A stretch of 64,000 nucleotides of DNA from Bradyrhizobium erythrophlei (lineage in GTDB: Bacteria; Pseudomonadota; Alphaproteobacteria; Rhizobiales; Xanthobacteraceae), in the NCBI RefSeq assembly GCF_900129425.1, contig NZ_LT670817.1:8460001-8524000 (forward strand), given 5' to 3'. Numbering within the stretch: the first letter of the stretch is position 1; each line of letters opens with the position of its first letter. Both the position numbers and the translations under genes were made by a program. Shown piece after piece: positions 8,424-17,587 of the stretch. Under the pieces are notes generated by a model. That model saw only the letters and a program-made list of their open reading frames with translations, was not told the DNA's origin and ran no database searches.

Positions 8424-9533
8424 TTGGGATTGAATGGGGAAACCGCGGCAACCCGGCTGGCGACATTGAAAATCTGGCAAGCAAGCTGTATTGTCGGCGC
8501 GCTGAGCGCGACTTCGCTTGCCGCGATCCATCAGATCGCGGCATCGCCGCCGAGCGTTGCAACGCCGAATGCGAGAGTTGCTGATGCATTCAGCGCCATC
8601 CCGCTGAACGTGACGACGGTGCTAACAAACCTCCGCGCAGAGTTGCCGGCCCCTGTCATCGAGGCGAAATTCGACACAAGATCATCGGCCAATGCGATTG
8701 TTGCGGTGGAATTCAGCGACGCGACGCCGAACGCGGTGATGCCGTCCGATGTGACCGGGTCGCCGCGGCAAGGGCGAATGTTGGAGGCCCGTGCCAGCCT
8801 TGACGCCGCGCCGCCCGAGAACGAGGCGATGTCACAGCAGGACCGTCCGCCCCCTGCTTCGCCCAAGCCGGACGAAGGCGAACTGCCGTATCTGAAGTAC
8901 TACGTCTACTCGGAAACTCCCCCGCCGGAGAAACCCGCGAAGATCGCCTTGGCGGCATTGAGCGACGTTCCGCTCGGAACGCCGATCCAGGAGATCGAAC
9001 GCGCGGCCAAAGCATTCGGTGTCGATGCCAATTTCATGAAGGCGGTTGCCAAAATCGAATCCGATTTTAATCCCAAGGAACGGACCGGCTCCTATATCGG
9101 TCTGTTCCAGCTGAGCAAGTCTGAGTTTGGTGAATACGGGTCGGGCGACATCCTCAATTCTCGCGACAATGCTATGGCTGCCGCCTACAAGTTCGTCACC
9201 GAGGCCGCGCTATTCGAAGCAGTGACGCACGAGAAGCTGACGTTCGCCAATCGCTATCTGATCCACCAGCAGGGCTGGGAAGGAGCCGGCGAACACGTCA
9301 GCCATCCGCAGCAGATTGCCTGGAAATCGATGTGCGCGACCCACGAGGGCATGGCGAAGGGCGAGCGATGGTGCAAGCGCGCCATCTGGGGCAACACGCT
9401 GCCGGCGGTCAAACGCGAATGGAAGTCGGTCGATCGCCTCACGTCGGGCGCGTTCGTGGCGATGTGGCGGGACCGCGTCGAGACGCTCTATGCCCGCTAT
9501 ACGGCGCCAACGCTGCGGCGGCCGGAAGCTTGA
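8424..9533 (+). CDS. Lytic transglycosylase-like (SLT domain) protein
   Basis: A 369-residue protein with an N-terminal hydrophobic segment (about 17-36) that should send it to the periplasm, a long low-complexity Ala/Pro region (about 40-170), and a C-terminal SLT-type lysozyme fold from about residue 190. The catalytic glutamate is probably Glu212 in AVAKIESDFNP, followed by the family's GLFQLS motif, as in soluble lytic murein transglycosylases that cut peptidoglycan to 1,6-anhydro-MurNAc. The start is uncertain: the ATG at 8424 has only a weak ribosome site. It is isolated between repeat-rich DNA and an empty 320-base gap. Confidence 0.75.
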   Translation: MGLNGETAATRLATLKIWQASCIVGALSATSLAAIHQIAASPPSVATPNARVADAFSAIPLNVTTVLTNLRAELPAPVIEAKFDTRSSANAIVAVEFSDATPNAVMPSDVTGSPRQGRMLEARASLDAAPPENEAMSQQDRPPPASPKPDEGELPYLKYYVYSETPPPEKPAKIALAALSDVPLGTPIQEIERAAKAFGVDANFMKAVAKIESDFNPKERTGSYIGLFQLSKSEFGEYGSGDILNSRDNAMAAAYKFVTEAALFEAVTHEKLTFANRYLIHQQGWEGAGEHVSHPQQIAWKSMCATHEGMAKGERWCKRAIWGNTLPAVKREWKSVDRLTSGAFVAMWRDRVETLYARYTAPTLRRPEA

Positions 9534-9853
9534 GATGGAATAGTTTGCGACTGTCCACGCGCCACAAATCGTTCGGTCGGGAGGGTGTGTCGGCAATCTT
9601 GAGAGTCCAATTTCCGACGCCGGAGCAGGTTTGCGTTCCGCTTAGAGACCGGGCGGTTAATTGGCCCCGGCGGCCCGATTGACCCAAAACCTCGACCGCT
9701 GCCGCTCCGAGACCCGGCCTCCTAAATTCACAAGCAATCCAGGTCAGCTTATGGCACATCGCGTCATTCAGCTGCCCGCGGAATTTGGTCCGCTATCAGC
9801 GCATAAGGGACCATAGCGGCGCCGTTCGCCCGGCAGATTTATGGGTTGACCGC
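9534..9853. other. Empty convergent intergenic region
   Basis: The region lies between the 3' ends of the transglycosylase-like gene and the PfkB kinase gene. I see no gene, tRNA or clear terminator with a U tract in these 320 bases. Confidence 0.5.
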
Positions 9854-10855
9854 CTACACCGGCAGCCCGTTCTGCTTCGCCAATTCCTTCAGCGACGTCT
9901 GCGGCCGGGCGCCGATGTGCTGGATCACTTCGGCCGCGGCGAGTGCGCCGAGCCGGCCGGCATTTTCATGACCGGCGCCGCGCACTAGGCCGAACAGGAA
10001 TCCGGCGGCGAACAGATCGCCGGCGCCTGTCGTATCCACCATCTTTTCAATTGGAAACGCCGGCACCGCGATAACGCCGTCCTTTGAGGCCACCACGCAG
10101 CCTTTCTCGCTGCGGGTGACGACGCCGAGTTTTGCATCGACACGCAATTGCGCAAGCGCGGCGTCGAAATCGGGCGTCTGGTACAGCGAGCGCAATTCGG
10201 CCTCGTTGGCGAATACCAGGTCGACCGTGCCGTTCTTCATCAGGTCGAGAAATTCACCGCGATAGCGATCGACGCAGAACGAATCCGACAGCGTCAGCGC
10301 GACCTGCCGGCCGGCCTGATGCGCAATCGTCGATGCCTTGACGAAGGCTTCCTTGGCGCTTTTGGGATCCCAGAGATAGCCCTCGAGATAGATGACGCTC
10401 GATGCCGCGATCTGGACTTCGTCGATATCGCCGGGCATCAATTCCTGCGCCGCGCCGAGATAGGTGTTCATGGTGCGCTCGCCGTCCGGCGTCACCAGGA
10501 TGTAGGAGCAGCCGGTGGCCGGGCCGTCAGCCGCCGCTTTGGTCTCGAACGCGACCCCGGCGGCGCGGATGTCATGGATATAAAGACGTCCGATCTGGTC
10601 ATCCCTGACCTTGCCGACATAGGCCGCGCGCGCGCCCAGATTGGCGATCCCGACAATGGTGTTGGCCGCCGAGCCGCCGGACATCTCCGTCGCCGGCCCC
10701 ATGTCCCGGTAGATCGAGGCGGCACGCGCCTCGTCGATCAGCGCCATGCCGCCTTTGGTCATGCCGTGGAGGCTAAGAAACTGCTCGTCGGTCTGCACCA
10801 GCACGTCGAAAATCGCATTGCCGATCCCGAGAACGTCATATTTCGCTGTAGTCAT
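9854..10855 (-). CDS. PfkB-family sugar/nucleoside kinase, probably adenosine kinase
   Basis: A 333-residue ribokinase/PfkB-type kinase. The N-terminal nucleoside-binding part (GIGNAIFDVLV, then SGGSAANTIVGIANLG) and the C-terminal signature DTTGAGDLFAAGF, which holds the catalytic Asp and anion hole, are both present. The pattern matches the alphaproteobacterial enzymes annotated as adenosine kinase, which phosphorylate adenosine to AMP and clear the product of the SAM cycle. The substrate is inferred from family likeness only. It is transcribed divergently from murJ across a 123-base gap. Confidence 0.85.
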   Translation of the reverse strand: MTTAKYDVLGIGNAIFDVLVQTDEQFLSLHGMTKGGMALIDEARAASIYRDMGPATEMSGGSAANTIVGIANLGARAAYVGKVRDDQIGRLYIHDIRAAGVAFETKAAADGPATGCSYILVTPDGERTMNTYLGAAQELMPGDIDEVQIAASSVIYLEGYLWDPKSAKEAFVKASTIAHQAGRQVALTLSDSFCVDRYRGEFLDLMKNGTVDLVFANEAELRSLYQTPDFDAALAQLRVDAKLGVVTRSEKGCVVASKDGVIAVPAFPIEKMVDTTGAGDLFAAGFLFGLVRGAGHENAGRLGALAAAEVIQHIGARPQTSLKELAKQNGLPV

Positions 10856-10978
10856 CCGTCAGTCCTGTGTGCGGCGATTGCGATGGCGCGAAAAATCCGC
10901 TCCAGTCGGCTTGAATGCGTGCAGCGGCCTATCACGATCGACCCTGCGCCAGCAAGCGACGGTGTTATACAGCCTCCG

Positions 10979-12541
10979 ATGATCCGTTCCTTTCTCACCG
11001 TTTCCACGGGAACACTTGCCTCGCGGCTGCTCGGATTCGCGCGCGACGCCATGATTGCGGCGCTGCTCGGCACCGGCCCGGTCGCCGATGCGTTCCTGAT
11101 GGCGTTCCAACTGGTCAATGTGGTCAGGCGATTGTTGACCGAGGGCGCGCTGAATGCGGCGCTGGTGCCGGCATGGCTGCGCCTGCGCCAGACCGAGGGC
11201 GCCGTGGCGGCCGCGGCCTTTGCCGGCCGCGTGCTCGGCACCGTCAGCGCGGCGCTGATCGTGGTAGCGGGATTGATCGGCCTAGTGATGCCGCTGGTCG
11301 TGACGTTGCTGGCGCCGGGCTTTGCCGGACATCCGACGCTGCAACTGGCGGTCGACGATGCCCGCCTGATGCTGCCCTACCTCGCCTTCGCGGGGCCCGC
11401 GACGGTGATGATGGCGCTGATGAGCGCGCAATCCAGGTTCGCATTGACGGCGTTCTCGCCATTACTGTTCAACATCGTATTGATCGCCGTGATGATCGCG
11501 CTGCTCGGCTGGCGACCGGACGCCCACGATGCCGGGCTGATCATGGCCGCCACCGTCGGCATTGCCGGGCTGCTGCAATTGCTGATTCTGCTGTTGGGCC
11601 GTGGCGGCGGCAGTACGGCGACGCCGCTGCGCGTCGCGTTCGACGCCGATATGCGCGGTTTTGCTGGCAAGGCGATCCCCGGCATGATCGCGAGCGCGGG
11701 GCCGCAAATCCTTGTCGTCGCCGGTGCGATCATCGCCTCGTCCTCGCCGTCGGCGGTGTCGTGGCTGTATTTCGCCAACCGCCTGATCGAACTGCCGCTC
11801 GGGATCGTCGGCGTCGCCATGGGCACGGTGTTGGTGCCCAAACTGACGCGCGCGCTGCGCGGCGATGACCGGACCGTCGTCGCCCACGCCGAGTCGCGCG
11901 GCCTCGAACTCGCTGTCGGGCTGGTGCTGCCGGCGACGCTGGGATTGATCGTGCTGAGCGAGCCCGTGGTGCGGATGCTGTTCCAGCACGGCGCCTTCAC
12001 CGCGTCGGATACCGCCGCCACCGCGCAGGCGCTGACGGTGCTTGCGCTCGGCCTGCCCGCGCAAGTGCTGGTCAAGGCGCTGGCGCCGGCCTTCTTCGCA
12101 CGCGGCGACACGCTGACGCCGCTGTTTGCAACGCTCAAGGGCGTTGCGGTCGCGATCGTTCTGGCGCTGGTGCTCGGCCGATTGTTTGGCGCCAGCGGCA
12201 TTGCCGCCAGCATCGCGCTGGGCGCGTGGAGCAGCGCGCTTTCGTTGATCCGGCGCGGCGCCGCGACCTTCGGGTTTTCAATCGATGCCGCGGCGCGCCG
12301 TCGGCTGCCACGGATTGCCGTCGCCGCACTTGTCATGGGCGGCCTATTGTGGCTGACGGCGAGGCTCATGCCGGCGCCGGGCGCTGAACCGCATGGCGTC
12401 GCGCAGGCGCTCATGCTGGCGGTGCTGATCGCAGGCGGGACCGCAGTTTACGGCGCGCTTCTGGCCCTGTTCGGCGTCGCCAGTTGGGGCGAAGCGGCAG
12501 CCGCATTCAGGCAAACCGCCGCCTCCGACTTGCGCGACTGA
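10979..12541 (+). CDS. murJ: Lipid II flippase
   Basis: A 520-residue MviN/MurJ protein of the MOP superfamily, which moves lipid II across the inner membrane for peptidoglycan synthesis. The N terminus carries the family signature (TLASRLLGFARDAMIAALLG), followed by VVRRLLTEGALNAALVPAW with the conserved charged residues of the central cavity, and about 14 hydrophobic segments span the protein. The frame is open far upstream, antisense to the kinase gene; I chose the ATG at 10979 because the family begins with this MIRSFLTVS-like sequence. No strong ribosome site precedes it. trpS follows by 51 bases on the same strand. Confidence 0.92.
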   Translation: MIRSFLTVSTGTLASRLLGFARDAMIAALLGTGPVADAFLMAFQLVNVVRRLLTEGALNAALVPAWLRLRQTEGAVAAAAFAGRVLGTVSAALIVVAGLIGLVMPLVVTLLAPGFAGHPTLQLAVDDARLMLPYLAFAGPATVMMALMSAQSRFALTAFSPLLFNIVLIAVMIALLGWRPDAHDAGLIMAATVGIAGLLQLLILLLGRGGGSTATPLRVAFDADMRGFAGKAIPGMIASAGPQILVVAGAIIASSSPSAVSWLYFANRLIELPLGIVGVAMGTVLVPKLTRALRGDDRTVVAHAESRGLELAVGLVLPATLGLIVLSEPVVRMLFQHGAFTASDTAATAQALTVLALGLPAQVLVKALAPAFFARGDTLTPLFATLKGVAVAIVLALVLGRLFGASGIAASIALGAWSSALSLIRRGAATFGFSIDAAARRRLPRIAVAALVMGGLLWLTARLMPAPGAEPHGVAQALMLAVLIAGGTAVYGALLALFGVASWGEAAAAFRQTAASDLRD

Positions 12542-12592
12542 GGCGCGCATGGCATCTGACGGCGCGTAGCAGGACTGCGGAAAGCGAAAAAC

Positions 12593-13645
12593 ATGGCGAT
12601 CGTTGAACGGGTTTTTTCTGGCGTCCAGCCGACCGGTAATCTGCATCTCGGCAATTACCTCGGCGCGATCGTCAATTTCGTGAAGCTGCAGGAGACCCAC
12701 AACTGTCTGTATTGCGTGGTCGACATGCACGCGCTGACGCAGCCGGTCTCGGTGTGGGGCGGCCCGGCGGAACTTGCGCGCAATACGAGGGAGGTGACCG
12801 CGGCCTTCATCGCCTCCGGCATCGATCCCAAAAAACATATCGTCTTCAACCAGAGCCAGGTGTCCGGACATGCGGAACTGGCGTGGATCTTCAATTGCGT
12901 GGCACGGATCGGCTGGCTCAACCGCATGACGCAGTTCAAGGAAAAAGCCGGCAAGGACCGCGAGAACGCGTCGGTGGGACTCTACGACTATCCGGTGCTG
13001 ATGGCGGCCGACATTCTGCTGTACCGCGCCACCCATGTGCCGGTCGGCGAGGACCAGAAACAGCACCTCGAACTGTCCCGCGACATCGCCCAGAAATTCA
13101 ACAATGATTTCGGCGACTCGATCCGCGGCCACGGTTTTGCGGACGGATTGTTTTTTCCGCAGCCGGAGCCCTTGATCACAGGCCCCGCGACGCGGGTGAT
13201 GTCGCTGCGCGACGGCACCAAGAAGATGTCGAAGTCGGATTCGTCCGATAATTCGCGGATCAACCTCACTGACGACGCCGACACCATCGCGCAGAAGATT
13301 CGCAAGGCCAAGACCGATCCGGAGCCGTTGCCTTCGGAGGAGAAGGGCCTGGAGACGCGCCCCGAAGCCGACAATCTGGTCGGGATCTACGCCGCGCTGT
13401 CGGGCCGCAGCAAAGCCGACGTGCTCGGCGAATTCGGCGGCGGGCAGTTTTCCAATTTCAAGAACGCGCTGGTCGAACTCTGCGTCGCCAAACTGGCGCC
13501 GATCGCCTCCGAAATGAAACGGCTGGTCGCCGACCCCGGCCACGTCGATCAGGTCCTGGTTGATGGCGCCGACCGCGCCCGCGCCATCGCCGCCGAGACC
13601 ATGAAGGCGACCAAGGACATCGTCGGCTTCGTCCGCAAGCCGTAG
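12593..13645 (+). CDS. trpS: Tryptophanyl-tRNA synthetase
   Basis: A 350-residue class I aminoacyl-tRNA synthetase that charges tRNA-Trp. The HIGH-type motif is HLGN in PTGNLHLGNYLG (near residue 18) and the KMSKS loop is exact at residues 211-215 (KKMSKSDSSDNS). Length and layout match bacterial TrpRS. It lies 51 bases after murJ on the same strand, an order I know from other Rhizobiales. A universal stress protein follows. Confidence 0.96.
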   Translation: MAIVERVFSGVQPTGNLHLGNYLGAIVNFVKLQETHNCLYCVVDMHALTQPVSVWGGPAELARNTREVTAAFIASGIDPKKHIVFNQSQVSGHAELAWIFNCVARIGWLNRMTQFKEKAGKDRENASVGLYDYPVLMAADILLYRATHVPVGEDQKQHLELSRDIAQKFNNDFGDSIRGHGFADGLFFPQPEPLITGPATRVMSLRDGTKKMSKSDSSDNSRINLTDDADTIAQKIRKAKTDPEPLPSEEKGLETRPEADNLVGIYAALSGRSKADVLGEFGGGQFSNFKNALVELCVAKLAPIASEMKRLVADPGHVDQVLVDGADRARAIAAETMKATKDIVGFVRKP

Positions 13646-13759
13646 CTTTCCTTGTCTTTGACATAATTGACGCAGCGCACAGTTCTCGCTGTCGTCGCTT
13701 GTCGAAGACGGCTGCGCCGTGGCAGCATGCGGCCTGTCTGGCGCAGCATCGGGACATGC

Positions 13760-14254
13760 ATGAGCACCCAGCGACGAAGCTACGAGACGGGCCACAAGCC
13801 AAAATGTCTTGTCATCGTTGACGACACCACGGAATGGGACCGCGCGGTCTACTATGCCAGCCGGTGGGCGATCCGGGTCGGCGGCGGCGTGGTGATGCTG
13901 CGCATCATCGAGACCGAGGACCAGAACCAGGAATGGCTGGGGGTCGCCGACATCATGCGCGCCGAGGCGCACGAGGAAGCCAACGCCGCGCTCGATCGCG
14001 CGGCCGGCCGCGCCAACGGCATCGCCGCGATTACGCCCGAACGGGTGATCCGCGAGGGCGACCCGACCGAACAGATCCTCGACGTCATCGACCAGGACGT
14101 CGATATCGCGATACTGGTGCTGGCCGCCAATCCGGGGCCGGAAGGTCCCGGCCCGATCATCACCATGATGGCGAGCGCGGTCGGCTCATTCCCGATCCCC
14201 GTCACCATCGTATCGGGTGATCTCAGCGACGCGGCCATCGACGCGCTGTCCTAG
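13760..14254 (+). CDS. Universal stress protein (UspA family)
   Basis: A 164-residue single-domain Usp protein. The core runs from CLVIVDDTTEWDRAVYYASRWA to the C-terminal nucleotide-binding region, where GPIITMMASAVGSFPIPVTIV replaces the usual G-x2-G-x9-G-S/T loop only loosely, so ATP binding is uncertain. Role in the family: stress endurance, often by binding ATP or partner proteins. I chose the ATG at 13760 (GGGA 9 bases upstream); the frame extends to 13667 but that part is Arg-rich and lacks family likeness. A TTGACA hexamer at 13658-13663 could be its -35, with no good -10. Confidence 0.8.
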   Translation: MSTQRRSYETGHKPKCLVIVDDTTEWDRAVYYASRWAIRVGGGVVMLRIIETEDQNQEWLGVADIMRAEAHEEANAALDRAAGRANGIAAITPERVIREGDPTEQILDVIDQDVDIAILVLAANPGPEGPGPIITMMASAVGSFPIPVTIVSGDLSDAAIDALS

Positions 14255-14387
14255 GCCCCTGTCACCGTAGGTCCCTGATGCGGCTTGAGAACTGCTGCCC
14301 TGCGCCCCTTGATCGTGCGTTTGCCGTCGCCATCTGCTAAGGGACACCCACGCGCCGGCCTTGAACCGGCGACGCCGGAGAAAACCG

Positions 14388-14957
14388 ATGTTCATTCAGA
14401 CCGAAGCCACCCCCAATCCCGCCACCCTGAAATTCATTCCCGGCCGCGCCGTGCTCGACAGCGGCACCCTGGAATTCGCCAGCCGCGAGGCCGCGGCGCG
14501 CTCGCCGCTGGCTGAGCGACTGTTTGACGTGCCCGGCGTCACCGGCGTGTTCTACGGGTCGGATTTCGTGACCGTGACCAAGGACGACAGCGACTGGCAA
14601 CATCTCAAGCCGGCGATCCTCGGCGCCATCATGGAGCACTACATGTCCGGCGCGCCGCTCCTGGCCGACGGCAGCGTTGGCAGCGACGAGGCCGCCGACG
14701 AGCAGGACGAGTTCTTCAACGAGGCCGACGCCGAGACGGTCGCGACCATCAAGGACCTGATCGAAACCCGGGTGCGCCCGGCGGTCGCCAACGACGGCGG
14801 CGACATCACCTTCCGCGGCTTCAAGGACGGCATCGTCTATCTCAACATGAAGGGCTCCTGCGCGGGATGCCCGTCATCGACCGCGACGCTGCAGCACGGC
14901 ATCCAGAACCTGCTCAGGCACTTCGTACCGGACGTGGTAGAAGTCCGGCCGGTGTGA
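14388..14957 (+). CDS. Nfu-type Fe-S cluster scaffold protein
   Basis: A 189-residue protein with two domains. The N-terminal Nfu_N domain (residues 1-88, MFIQTEATPNPATLKFIPG) is followed by an acidic linker and a C-terminal NifU-like domain (about 115-189) with the cluster-binding pair CAGC (Cys-x2-Cys). It should carry and deliver 4Fe-4S clusters to apo-proteins, matching mitochondrial NFU1 and bacterial relatives. GGAG lies 8-11 bases before the ATG at 14388; an upstream TTG (14361) gives only an Arg run and was rejected. Downstream is a perfect inverted repeat. Confidence 0.92.
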   Translation: MFIQTEATPNPATLKFIPGRAVLDSGTLEFASREAAARSPLAERLFDVPGVTGVFYGSDFVTVTKDDSDWQHLKPAILGAIMEHYMSGAPLLADGSVGSDEAADEQDEFFNEADAETVATIKDLIETRVRPAVANDGGDITFRGFKDGIVYLNMKGSCAGCPSSTATLQHGIQNLLRHFVPDVVEVRPV

Positions 14958-14961
14958 TTTG

Positions 14962-15033
14962 GGGAGTGGCGAATAGTGAATAGCGAATGGCGAATGGCGG
15001 TTAGCGGCCTTCGATTCGCTATTCGCCACTCCC
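14962..15033. repeat. Perfect 15-bp inverted repeat
   Basis: GGGAGTGGCGAATAG (14962-14976) is the exact complement of CTATTCGCCACTCCC (15019-15033). Between and around it are tandem variants of GAATAGCGAATGGCG. TTTTT follows at 15041-15045, so the hairpin could stop transcription after the Fe-S scaffold gene. One arm recurs at 37522-37547. Confidence 0.85.
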
Positions 15034-15049
15034 TATTCGCTTTTTCTCC

Positions 15050-15748
15050 ATGCTGATCCTCGCCATCGACACCGCGCTGGATGCCTGTGCCGCGGGCGTG
15101 CTGGACACCGACGCCGGCAAGCTGATCGCGCAGGAATCGCAAGCCATGAAGCGCGGCCATGCCGAAGCGCTGATGCCGCTGATCGCGCGGGTCATGAAGG
15201 AATCCGGCATCGCGTTCGCGTCCCTCGACCGCATCGCGGTGACCACCGGTCCCGGCAGCTTTACCGGGCTGCGCGTCGGCCTCTCCGCCGCGCGCGGCAT
15301 TGCCCTGGCCGCCGATAAGCCGGTAGTCGGAGTGACGACGCTGACCGCCTATGCCGCACCTGTCGTCAGCGAGAACGGCGAGCATCCGGTGATCTCCGCC
15401 ATCGATGCGCGGCACGACCATGTGTACTTTCAGGTGGTCAGCGGCAATGGCGGCCCGTTGATCCGCCCGCAGGTCGCGCCGATCGAGGAGGCGCTGGGTG
15501 CGTCGCGGTTCGGCGCGCCGTATCTGGTCGGCAACGCCGCCGAAATTCTTGCCGAGCGCTGGCCGGCGCAGGCGCTGCCGCCGTTCAAGGTCGGCGCGCA
15601 GCCGGCGCCGGATATTGCCTGGGTAGGCTGGCTCGGCGCCGCGGTCAGCCCGGACACCGCGCCGGCCCGTCCGTTTTATCTGCGTGCGCCCGACGCCAAG
15701 CCCGCCAAGGACCCGCAACAAAAAGCCGCGCAGCCGACCGCGTCATGA
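15050..15748 (+). CDS. tsaB: tRNA threonylcarbamoyladenosine synthesis protein TsaB
   Basis: A 232-residue ASKHA-fold protein (YeaZ). It pairs with TsaD and TsaE to transfer the threonylcarbamoyl group to A37 of ANN-decoding tRNAs. The start MLILAIDTALDACAAGV and the loop VTTGPGSFTGLRVGLS are diagnostic. It overlaps rimI by four bases (ATGA), so translation is probably coupled. TsaE is in the same window, fused to a sugar kinase (60464-61987); tsaD is not here. Confidence 0.93.
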   Translation: MLILAIDTALDACAAGVLDTDAGKLIAQESQAMKRGHAEALMPLIARVMKESGIAFASLDRIAVTTGPGSFTGLRVGLSAARGIALAADKPVVGVTTLTAYAAPVVSENGEHPVISAIDARHDHVYFQVVSGNGGPLIRPQVAPIEEALGASRFGAPYLVGNAAEILAERWPAQALPPFKVGAQPAPDIAWVGWLGAAVSPDTAPARPFYLRAPDAKPAKDPQQKAAQPTAS

Positions 15749-16230
15749 TGGCATGGCTCTCCGAACTGTGGAGCGGCGGCACGGCGGCGATCGAACCCGC
15801 GAGCCTGCGTGACGCGGCCCGTTTGGCGCAGTTGCACGGCGAATCGTTTCACCGCGGCTGGGGCGAAGGCGAATTCGAGGCCATGCTGGCCGAGCGCAAC
15901 ACCCTGGTGCACCGCCTCAGGATCGGACGGAAAATCATCGGCTTCGCGGTGTCGCGGATGGCGGCGGACGAGGCCGAAATCCTTTCGATCGCCATTGCCG
16001 CGAGCCATCGCGGACGTGGCCTGTCGCGCGATCTGCTGCTGACCCATCTTGGCCATCTGGCGGGCCGCGGCGTGCGTACCGTGTTCCTCGAGGTCGAGGA
16101 AAACAATCAGCCGGCGCGGCGGCTCTACCAGCGGGCCGGATTTGGTATCGCCGGGCGCCGCGAACGGTATTACCGGCAGGCGAGCGGGGAACAATTGAAC
16201 GCGCTCTTGATGCGCCGCGACTTGTCCTGA
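15745..16230 (+). CDS. rimI: Ribosomal-protein-S18-alanine N-acetyltransferase
   Basis: A 161-residue GNAT acetyltransferase. The acetyl-CoA-binding motif reads IAIAASHRGRGLSRDLL (R/Q-x2-G-x-G/A), followed by VFLEVEENNQPARRLYQRAGF, which is the RimI signature with the active Glu and Tyr region. RimI acetylates the N-terminal Ala of ribosomal protein S18. The four-base overlap with tsaB is a common arrangement. A Fur-family gene follows 26 bases later on the same strand. Confidence 0.92.
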   Translation: MMAWLSELWSGGTAAIEPASLRDAARLAQLHGESFHRGWGEGEFEAMLAERNTLVHRLRIGRKIIGFAVSRMAADEAEILSIAIAASHRGRGLSRDLLLTHLGHLAGRGVRTVFLEVEENNQPARRLYQRAGFGIAGRRERYYRQASGEQLNALLMRRDLS

Positions 16231-16256
16231 CGCGCCCGCGGTGGCAGAAAGCGTCC

Positions 16257-16706
16257 ATGACCGCCCTGAAATCGACCCCCGCGCTCAAGGCCACCGGTAT
16301 CGAGGCGCGCTGTGCTGCCACCGGCATGCGCATGACCGAGCAGCGCCGTGTGATCGCACGCGTGCTGGCGGAGGCGGCGGATCATCCTGACGTCGAGGAA
16401 CTGTATCGCCGCTGCGTCGCGGTCGACGACAAGATTTCGATCTCGACGGTGTATCGGACCGTCAAGCTGTTCGAGGACGCCGGCATCATCGAGCGGCACG
16501 ACTTCCGCGAGGGCCGCGCCCGCTACGAACAGATGCGCGACAGCCATCACGACCACCTGATCAATCTGCGCGACGGCAAGGTGATCGAATTCACCTCCGA
16601 GGAGATCGAAAAGCTGCAGGCTGAAATCGCCCGCAAGCTCGGCTTCAAGCTGGTCGATCACCGGCTCGAGCTGTATTGCATTCCCCTGGACGACGACAAG
16701 TCCTGA
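16257..16706 (+). CDS. fur: Fur-family metal regulator (Fur or Mur)
   Basis: A 149-residue regulator with the Fur winged helix (GMRMTEQRRVIARVL; ISISTVYRTVKLFEDAGII) and metal-site residues (SHHDHLINLRDGKVIEF). The C-terminal CxxC zinc site of E. coli Fur is missing; only one late Cys (LYCIPLD) is seen, as in rhizobial Mur. In rhizobia this locus (after rimI, before miaB) encodes a protein that answers mainly to manganese and controls mntH, and in Bradyrhizobium it also represses irr. Which metal it senses here is inference. A second family member, Irr, is at 45760. Confidence 0.88.
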   Translation: MTALKSTPALKATGIEARCAATGMRMTEQRRVIARVLAEAADHPDVEELYRRCVAVDDKISISTVYRTVKLFEDAGIIERHDFREGRARYEQMRDSHHDHLINLRDGKVIEFTSEEIEKLQAEIARKLGFKLVDHRLELYCIPLDDDKS

Positions 16707-16711
16707 AGCGC

Positions 16712-17407
16712 GTGCAAATATTGAACGCGAGTGTCGATCTCATCATTTTCGACTGCGACGGCGTGCTGGTCGACAGCGAGGTGATTTCGTGCCGCGCGCA
16801 TGCCGAGGTCCTGACCCGCCACGGCTACCCGATATCGTCCGAACAGGTGTTCGATCGTTTCCTCGGCCGGTCGACACGTCAGGCGAATCTGGAAATCGAA
16901 GCCGAATTGGGCCACAGCCTGCCTGACGACTTCCACGTGCAATTGCGGGACGAGTTGTTTCAGTCGTTCGCGGCTAAGCTGGAAGCGGTGCCTCACATCG
17001 ATGCAGCCCTCGATGCGATCGGCCAGCCGGTCTGCGTGGCATCGAGCGGTTCGCAGGAACGAATGCGCGTCAGTCTCGGCCGTGTCGGGCTCTATGACAC
17101 ATTTGCACCGAACATTTTCTCCGCGACGCAGGTCCGCAACGGCAAGCCAGCGCCGGACCTTTTTCTGTTCGCGGCCGCGCAGATGCAGACGGCCCCCTCG
17201 CGATGCCTGGTGATCGAGGATAGCGTGCCCGGCATCACCGGCGCGGTGGCGGCCGGGATGACCGTGCTCGGTTTTCACGGCGGCAGCCATTGCCGGCCCG
17301 GTTATGCCGAGACGCTGCGCGCCGCCGGAGCGGTCATGACGTTCAACGACATGCGGGAGTTGCCTGGTCTGATCGGTCGGATTGAAGCGTCCGTCGTGCC
17401 GGGTTGA
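16712..17407 (+). CDS. HAD-family phosphatase, phosphoglycolate/phosphoglucomutase type
   Basis: A 231-residue haloacid-dehalogenase hydrolase. Motif I is DCDGVLVDSE (nucleophile and acid Asp pair), motif II is VASSG, the motif III Lys lies in NGKPAPDLFL, and motif IV is VIEDSVPG. The helical cap between motif I and II makes it subfamily IA. It probably dephosphorylates a small sugar phosphate or similar metabolite. No ATG is available near the start: GTG at 16712, five bases after the fur stop codon, is my choice, and TTG at 16721 is possible. It looks translationally linked to fur. Confidence 0.82.
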   Translation: MQILNASVDLIIFDCDGVLVDSEVISCRAHAEVLTRHGYPISSEQVFDRFLGRSTRQANLEIEAELGHSLPDDFHVQLRDELFQSFAAKLEAVPHIDAALDAIGQPVCVASSGSQERMRVSLGRVGLYDTFAPNIFSATQVRNGKPAPDLFLFAAAQMQTAPSRCLVIEDSVPGITGAVAAGMTVLGFHGGSHCRPGYAETLRAAGAVMTFNDMRELPGLIGRIEASVVPG

Positions 17408-17420
17408 CCGCCGGGACCCG

Positions 17421-17503
17421 CCATTCCGGGGCACGCACCTTCGCGTGAACCCGGAATCTCGAGATTCCGGGTTCGATGCTGGCGCATCGCCCCGGAATGA
17501 CGG
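17421..17503. repeat. Dispersed palindromic repeat, family B
   Basis: CCATTCCGGGG at the left, CCCCGGAATGACGG at the right, and the inner palindrome GGAATCTCGAGATTCC at 17453-17468, identical to the copy near 3535. It sits between the HAD gene and miaB. Confidence 0.85.
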
Positions 17504-17587
17504 CTATCACGCTGGATTTTCCGCACTTTAGCCTATATTTGAGCTCTGCGCCGCATTGGCGCCGTTTCCGCATACCATTCAGGTTCC

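Noticed and set aside
10148..10978. 278-codon 5' extension of the murJ frame
   Set aside because: It lies antisense to the PfkB kinase gene and has no family likeness; MurJ proteins start near the ATG at 10979.
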